Below, in pieces: positions 57,401-64,000 of a stretch of DNA of 64,000 nucleotides; the first letter of the stretch is position 1, and each line of letters begins with the position of its first letter. The notes below the pieces were generated by a model that worked only from the letters and a program-made list of their open reading frames with translations, made no database searches and was not told where the DNA came from. Where the stretch lies: NCBI RefSeq assembly GCF_905475395.1, contig NC_058339.1:23568001-23632000 (forward strand). The letters run 5' to 3'. The DNA is from Chrysoperla carnea (Eukaryota > Arthropoda > Insecta > Neuroptera > Chrysopidae). The translations under genes were made by a program, and so were the position numbers.

Positions 57401-58554
57401 ACAATTAAAGTTCGGATACTCAACATGGAGAGCATAGGAAAGGTTGCGTTCTGTTGTGTTTTTAACAAGTTTTTTAATTCCAGAAAAAAACTAGGTTTAA
57501 GATATTTTCAAAAAACTAACTGAACATTCATGAATTTGTGCGTGTGAGTTTAAAAAAAAACCAAAACTATTGACCGCTTCATTCTTGAGATATAGTCACT
57601 CAAAGTTATTTAAATTTTTGTATAACAGAAACAATTATATTTAGAGTATAAGTAGTTTAAGAGAGATGTCTATTATATACAGAATTACAGATCTTTATTA
57701 TCATGATATTATCATACAGAATACGTGATAAATGGACAGTCGAGTTAAAAGCATGTTAAAATTAATACTTATTTGAGTGTGCTAAGCATATCTATACGTA
57801 CATACCACTGCTGCATGATGTAGTACACTATTTTTACAATATTGTACCAAGACCAATACCTTAATTTAAAACATTTAATTTTGGCTTAGCGATATGAAAA
57901 TTAACTATTTTCTATCGTTTTGCTATATTTAAAAAAAAATGTAACTTATCCGAAATGTGTACCTAACAAGTATTACTTGCCGAACTGTTAATATCATATT
58001 TCAATGAGTAAGCTTATATTTTAAAATGAATCAAATGTTTTAGTAAATGATGAAAATTTGTGGAGTTAAACAAAATTCCCTCTTGAATAGTTAGTATCTC
58101 TATAATTAAATAATTAGATAAATTATATGAAAATTTACTAATTATTGATAATCCAATTCTATATGGTATTAAAATTTTCTAATGAAACACGTTAAATGAA
58201 TTTAAGTTAACGAATACCTATATTAGAAACTGCATAGAAAAACCACCTATAGATAATCCAATAATATGACAGTCTTAGGCTTGGTATCTCAGAAAACAAA
58301 TCCTTATCTTAGAAATTATTTCTTAGTAAATTTCAAACCTTACACGTGCATAAAATTGCCTGTAACTAAGTTGAATAATAATAATAAAGTCATTTCTAGC
58401 GATGCCAGCCATGAAAGTTTGAAAAAAGAATAAAAACTATTTTAATCGGTATAACATTTACGAGAATTTAAAACAGGAATGCTTTATAAATAACTTTTAC
58501 AATACCCAATATTTCCATGCTTTAATTTTTTTTTTGCAGCATTTTGTCACTTAC
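54431..58554. other. Intergenic, no gene called
   Basis: AT-rich. The phrase atacgagtaagacag occurs at about 55684 and 55730 in a slightly G+C-richer stretch. A poly-T run is at about 56548. A 64-codon minus frame at 55761-55955 is not recognisable. Confidence 0.4.
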
Positions 58555-58609
58555 CTGCAAATAAAAAAAAAAACAAAATAATTAATAAAATTAGTATTGT
58601 AAAATTCAT
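58555..58609 (-). CDS. Possible first exon of a secreted protein (signal peptide only)
   Basis: On the minus strand an ATG at 58609 opens MNFTILILLIILFFFLFA, a textbook hydrophobic signal peptide, followed directly by the strong donor site gcag|gtaagtg (phase 1). A tataaata motif lies roughly 30 bases upstream. I could not find the next exon on the minus strand. In AT-rich DNA such hydrophobic stretches can arise by chance, so this is tentative. Confidence 0.25.
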
Positions 58610-61156
58610 TTCTGTGACAATTTCCTCCGTATAAAAATATTTATAATTTATTAAATTACATTTGTATTGATTTAAAGATGTATTATGAGCATAAAAGCAA
58701 TTTTAAATAAAAAGCTTGATTATATATTATATGAAGTTGGACTAAGTCTGGATCAGGCATATTTAACATTGGTTTTATGGTATGATATGTTTTTATAGAT
58801 TTCTCCAAAACTAGTCAGTGGAAATTTAAAAAAAAAAAACAACTATTTAAAAGAAAAAATTGTTTTTTCAATTTTGTAAAAAATTTTATAATTCGACAAT
58901 ATAAGACGAAAAGTTTTTGATATATCGAGTAATTTTCAAAATATCGAAAATTTTGATGAATTATTTAGCTTTAAAATATTTCGAGAAACCAAGGTAGATA
59001 TCGAAAAATTGTATCCCTATTTTTCGTCTTCATTCATGAAGTTATAACAAAATTCATCAAAGTTGAAAATAAAGTACAAATAATTTCAACCACAAGTATA
59101 AAATTGCCTTGGCGTTCGTACTTAACGCATAAAACGCACAACGATTTTGAACTAAAATATCAGTATCGTAAGAAATATGATACTTAAATGGTAGTAAAAT
59201 TTATTTTTTCAATTTTGTTGGTGATAAATATTTTCATTGAACTGATATAACTCAAATTTTTTTAATTTTTTGTTGATAATTATTGCTGTAAAATTGTAGG
59301 TACCATCTTAGTCAAAAAAATTTTGTATAATTGAAAACGCCTTTCTTAAATCGACAACTTTCTTATTTTATTGGTAATCTGTTTAGATTTTACTAGATTT
59401 TCCATCCACACACATTGAATTTGAATATAAAAATTTTTTCCAATTTTAAAACAATCACATAGTTTTCTTGCTTCTTTTCCAGTGTATTTATTTCCATTTA
59501 CGTATAATTCTAGGAATATCGGTTCATTGATAAAAAGCTTTTATTTAAACTCAATTCCTGTATTTGCTAGTTTAGTTTTTTGTTTAACCTCTATGTAAAA
59601 ATTATAATGTTGGGGAAAAAATTTTTTACTTAGCAAAAGAAAATACATTTATGATTTTATGACTATTAATTTATGTATACTCAGTGTCACAAAAAATACT
59701 TTTCTTCAGAGAAATAAAGGCTTTGAGAAATAAAACCTATCTGATGAGTAAAAAAGGGAATTTATCTGTTTTTTTAGTTACAAATTATAGTTATATTCAA
59801 CGGTTTAATTAGGTCAAAGCTGTACTGTTCCTCTAGCTTTTCATCAATATTACGAAAATTTCAATTTTATTAAGTATAAACCTATATATCTGATTACTAA
59901 CAGTAAAATTAGTTTTGAAATCAAAAACTTAGCATGTTCATAAAATTTTGATTATAGCGTAGTTCCTAAGAGCTAGAAAAGTAAAAAGTTTGGTAGGAGG
60001 CTTGTGTAGGCTGAAGATTCAGGAAAAAATCATTAAGTCTTGCAAATTTAATATAAATTAGGCACATTGAGTTACATAAGATTTAACAACAGAAAAAACG
60101 GAATACTTTCATGAAATTTCGATTTTAGATATGAATCCGACGACTCATTTACGAATTTAACCTCCGTTTAACCATTCATTCCTCATTCATCTATTCAGAC
60201 CAATGCAATGCCTACAAATGGTATTTTTATAATCTCAGAATTTCATGGAAGTTTGAAACTCAATGATACATTAAAAACTCGCCATTGAATTTTCAATTGG
60301 AAAACATGGCCATATAGATATATCCAACTTCTATTAATTTCATTTTATACATGGAGGTAGTATGGCGTCTTCCCAACGTTATCCTTCCTCCATAGAAAAC
60401 CTACATTTATTTATTACACACATGTCTAACGCCTACACTTACAATATGTCGACAACTTATAACCCAAAAATCTTTTATAAACACACAATACAATAATTGA
60501 TGTTAGTAGGACATTTTATACTACACTGACAGAATTCTAAATGGTAAGTAACTTGGGTAAAAAAAAACAAAATTTTGATAAATTAAAATCCACTTATAGT
60601 TTAGGAGCCCAGTTTCATTCCGTAACGTGACACACAAGGTATTTTTTAAAAGCTTTAGAATGAATTCGTTTATGTGGAAGCTATCCTTATAGGCTACACA
60701 TTCAACTGCCCAGATTAATTACTAATTATTTTATAAGAAAAGCGATGATTTTAAAAATGGTAAATAATATTTCTCTATAATAGCTTTCGTTTTGTAATTT
60801 CTGAACTTCCTCTTGTATATGTCTGGCATAAGATTTGGACCTAAATGGTTATGTTTTTGACAAATATTGCAAAGTAGAGCCTCCGAGCAGAACATACCTT
60901 ACAGCTTTAAAGACAACATTCAATTCTTACAAAGGTAAAAAGCACACTCTCGTAAAAGTAATTGTTCAAGCATAACATATCGAATGCTAAAACTTGATAT
61001 TTTTAACTTTAAAAATTAATTTTCATGATTGAAAAATTTCATTATCATATTAACAGTTTAAAAAATCTATTCAACAAAATTATTTATCTATAAGGTAAAA
61101 TACATCTATGAAGAAAAAAAAATGGTTATTGAGAAACATTGTACACTATATTACAG
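58610..61156. other. Intergenic, no gene seen
   Basis: AT-rich with long A and T runs. Nothing recognised. Confidence 0.4.
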
Positions 61157-61578
61157 AATCTCTATATATTATCAATGCGAAAGTATTCATGTTTGTTTGT
61201 TTGTTTGTTTGTTTGTTTGTATGTTTGTTTGTTTGTTACACTTTCACGCTAAAACAAGCAAATGGTTTTTAATGAAACTGTACAGCAATATAGCTCACAC
61301 TTTAGATAATAACACATGAGATATAATTTATAAAGTTATATTAATAAAAAAAAAAAAAAAATTTAAATTAATTTAATTTGACATTACCATAATACTCAAT
61401 TTCTGATATACTCAATGAATAATTACGACTATTATACATTTAAAAAAATAGAAAACCATACATATATTTTACCTGTGTAAAACAATCCTTACCATTATTT
61501 CGAGTGTTATAGAAAGAGGATAAGCGAGAGCAATCTTGCTTTTAAACTCAGCGAAGCGGGTGGGCATCACTCTAGTAA
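61157..61578 (+). repeat. Dispersed repeat family A, copy 5
   Basis: Near full length: tatatattatcaatgcgaaa, a long TTTG tetranucleotide run (about 61192-61238), cactttcacgctaaaacaag, tgaaactgtacagcaatata, and the 3' end cagcgaagcgggtgggcatc. A 65-codon frame translating the TTTG run is an artefact. Confidence 0.8.
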
Positions 61579-62619
61579 TAATATAATCTCATGGGTAGAA
61601 AATTTTCTAAATACATTATTCATATGGTATATATAGAGAAATTCTAAAACAAACATTACAGAAGATAACCATTCGATTTACAAGTTCTTAATTAACAAGT
61701 GTAAAGATGTTGATACACCATCAAAACAAGTTTCATGAAATATTCAAAACAATTTTAATAACTATTTGTAAACTCTAAATGTATGTATATTATTAGCACT
61801 TAAATTACTGTAGCAATTTAATTTCTTTGAAAACTTAGAGTCATGAAAACTTAGGTGTAGAAGGTTAAGCACTGGGTCAATATTGGATGTCACAAGTTAA
61901 ATGAAGTCTGGACATTTAATTTCGCCTTTTTTTTTTTTGGTCACACCGTGCCTAGTTTTTACATGGATCGATTTAATTAAAACATATTTGAAAGTATATT
62001 TATTAAACGGATTTGGCACATCTGGGATCTGAACCATAACATATGTTTACTGCCAGTTGAAAGTCTTGGTTGACGCGATTTTTTGAACTCCCATTAAAAG
62101 AAAAAATTTTTACTAATTAAGAACCAACTTGGTTCATTAGTTTCGGTTAAGGCTTATGCAGGAGCTGGCAAACCAAGATTTACGCTAGCAAGCTTAGCAT
62201 TTCCAATTTGTGTATTTATCAAATAGTGAAAAATTAAGGAGGATTCGCACCGATTTCGCACAAGTATAAAATAATACATAATACGAATAAATTACTTGAA
62301 CAAAATTTAATCTTACAACACAAAACTCAATCTTAAATAACATGACAATTAGAATTGTATAAATACTCTATATATACATATATCTAGTCATAAAGACAGA
62401 AATTAGTTACTAGATTTTAATAAATACATTAATCTAATGTATTATTTTCTGCCCATACTTTCCAAGCGCTCGAGAAGTTGAACACCCAAGAGTTCGACGG
62501 AAAATTGGCTCATGCAACACACGACAAACCCCGATTAACTTTTTCGTAATTATTCGGACAACAATTATTTTCTCCAGTGTGTAAAATAGCCTTTATATTC
62601 TGATGTCGTTTATTCATAT
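61579..62619. other. Intergenic with a short coding-like stretch
   Basis: Mostly AT-rich. Around 62440-62549 the plus strand has a G+C-richer open stretch reading FQALEKLNTQEFDGKLAHAT then HDKPRLTFS and a stop. It looks more protein-like than its surroundings but is only about 36 codons, without a clear start; it may be an exon or repeat relic. Confidence 0.3.
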
Positions 62620-62949
62620 TAGTGATGTATCAGATACCCGTATCCGTTTTCTTGAATACCTGCCATAAATAAAAGATCGGTATCCGTTTCATTTTTTAGC
62701 GGATCTCATACGGATATTTTGTATGATTTTTTCATACCAAATAAAAGAAGTTAAAAATTAAAATAACAATAATTCGACCCTTTTAAATTGTACGAGTATA
62801 TTCATCGTTTAGAAGTGCTCGACGCATATCATAACATACAAGTCTGCTTAAAGAAAACAAACCTTAATTTTTTACTATATTTCTGTCTGATTCAGTTTGA
62901 GCAGACATCAAATAAAATTATACATTCTTGCCGATCCGGCACATCACTA
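62620..62949. mobile_element. Putative hAT-like MITE, 330 bp
   Basis: Ends in inverted repeats tagtgatgt (62620) and acatcacta (ending 62949). Flanking 8-mers attcatat (62612-62619) and atttatat (62950-62957) agree at 7 of 8 positions, consistent with a hAT target duplication. The 78-codon frame across its right end is not a gene. Confidence 0.55.
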
Positions 62950-62957
62950 ATTTATAT

Positions 62958-64000
62958 ACAGTTGTTACACACATTTGATATTATAAAATATAAATTGCTA
63001 GAGTGTAAAGCTAACAAACAGTAAGTAAAGTAGATAATACACATATCTATCTATATTTGCAAAAACTGAATCTATCCATAGATACATGTACAAAATAGAC
63101 ACATACAAGGTGCACCAAAAATTTAAATAAAAAATACTTTTTTTACCGACAAGCTTTTATTTGTACTAAAAGTAAAAAATAGTTTTTCTTATGAATCACT
63201 CACAATTGACTATTTGTCAAAGATGGGCGCCCAATTTAGAATATCATGGACGATTCGTAGCGTATTTTCTTACGAGTGATGAAAAATTATTTTCTACTTA
63301 ATATTTTCTAAATATGGTGGAAGCGATGGGAAAATCAAGGCATACTTATCATAAAAATGCATTGTCATTCAATTTTCATATGCATTCTCGAATGGAGCTC
63401 AATTGGAAACCAGGAAGTGATTTAAATTTAACTTGCATAATTTCAGGACATCCTACATTCATTCAAGTGAAGTACCAGGGAAATTTACAAAATATAAAAA
63501 CCTCCGACAAATGCATTAATTCCTTGTAAACCGATTTTTGGAAACTAAGCTATAAAATGTTCTCAATGGAGTCGGTTCGACCGTTTAGGGGCTACGATGA
63601 AACTAGGAAACAAACAGACGCGCAGATAAACACTTTAAACTTATAACCCTCCTTCGGAATTCAATATTAAAATGATGGTCAAGGACATCAGATGAGATGA
63701 AAAGGATACTTAGAGAGCTATCATTTTTTAGGACAAATTTTTGGAAATATTTAAATTGATTTTAAATATTTGAGTTGACTTAACCGATTGTCAAGGAGTG
63801 GTTATGTTTTTCGCCCGTATCTTGTATGTATGTATGAATGTATGTAATTATGTATATTTATTTGTAACTTTTTTTTTACCTCGTATCTTCCAAACGGCTC
63901 AATGAATTTCAACATTTAAGGTATATTTAAACTCAAGTGTTCTTAAATAGGTGTTGGAAAAAAGAAAACAAAATAGCGGATTTTTTGAGCGAAAAGGTAA
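62958..64000. other. Intergenic to window end
   Basis: Near 63570-63660 the phrase tcggttcgaccgtttagggg, followed by aaacaaacagacgcgcagat, resembles the 3' part of dispersed insect repeats. A tatgtatg run is at about 63824. A 71-codon frame at 63314-63529 is not recognised. Confidence 0.4.

Noticed and set aside
61122-61319. 65-codon frame with a CLFVCLFVC repeat
   Set aside because: It is a translation of the TTTG microsatellite in a family A repeat.

Overview
This is an AT-rich (visibly about 70% A+T) insect nuclear window. The evidence is intron-split genes with GT-AG splice sites, insect-type LINE, SINE, hAT and foldback repeats, and two recognisable animal gene families. The order of insect cannot be fixed from the sequence.

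Layout. (1) From 4.1 to 15.2 kb lie three paralogous purple acid phosphatase genes (acid phosphatase type 7 family). PAP1 is on the minus strand; PAP2 and PAP3 are on the plus strand. Each has four exons with introns at the same positions and phases. The proteins are 433, 429 and 428 residues, each with a signal peptide and all seven metal-ligand residues, so all three look intact and secreted or lysosomal. (2) From 16.8 to 50.4 kb lies one SLC6 Na+/Cl- coupled transporter gene on the minus strand. I assembled 11 exons (727 codons). The first two exons sit at about 50 kb and the remaining nine at 16.8-25.3 kb, separated by an intron of about 24.7 kb. Every junction has GT-AG and compatible phase. 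It looks like the GABA-transporter branch, but the substrate is not proven. (3) From 50.4 to 64 kb I see no convincing complete gene, only repeats and one possible signal-peptide first exon.

The rest is repeats. They include a five-copy 316-bp tandem array inside SLC6 intron 8, a LINE 3' fragment with a 16-bp target-site duplication in intron 10, a 260-bp hAT-type MITE with a perfect 8-bp target duplication, tRNA-related SINEs, several dispersed families (called A to E here), and a near-perfect palindrome with 194-bp arms at 52.3-52.7 kb.

The two gene systems are not evidently linked in function. I found no evidence for a wholly new biological system. The most interesting items are the long-range SLC6 gene structure, the 316-bp array with its inner/outer variants, the 194-bp-arm palindrome, and a precise 28-bp hairpin in the giant intron.
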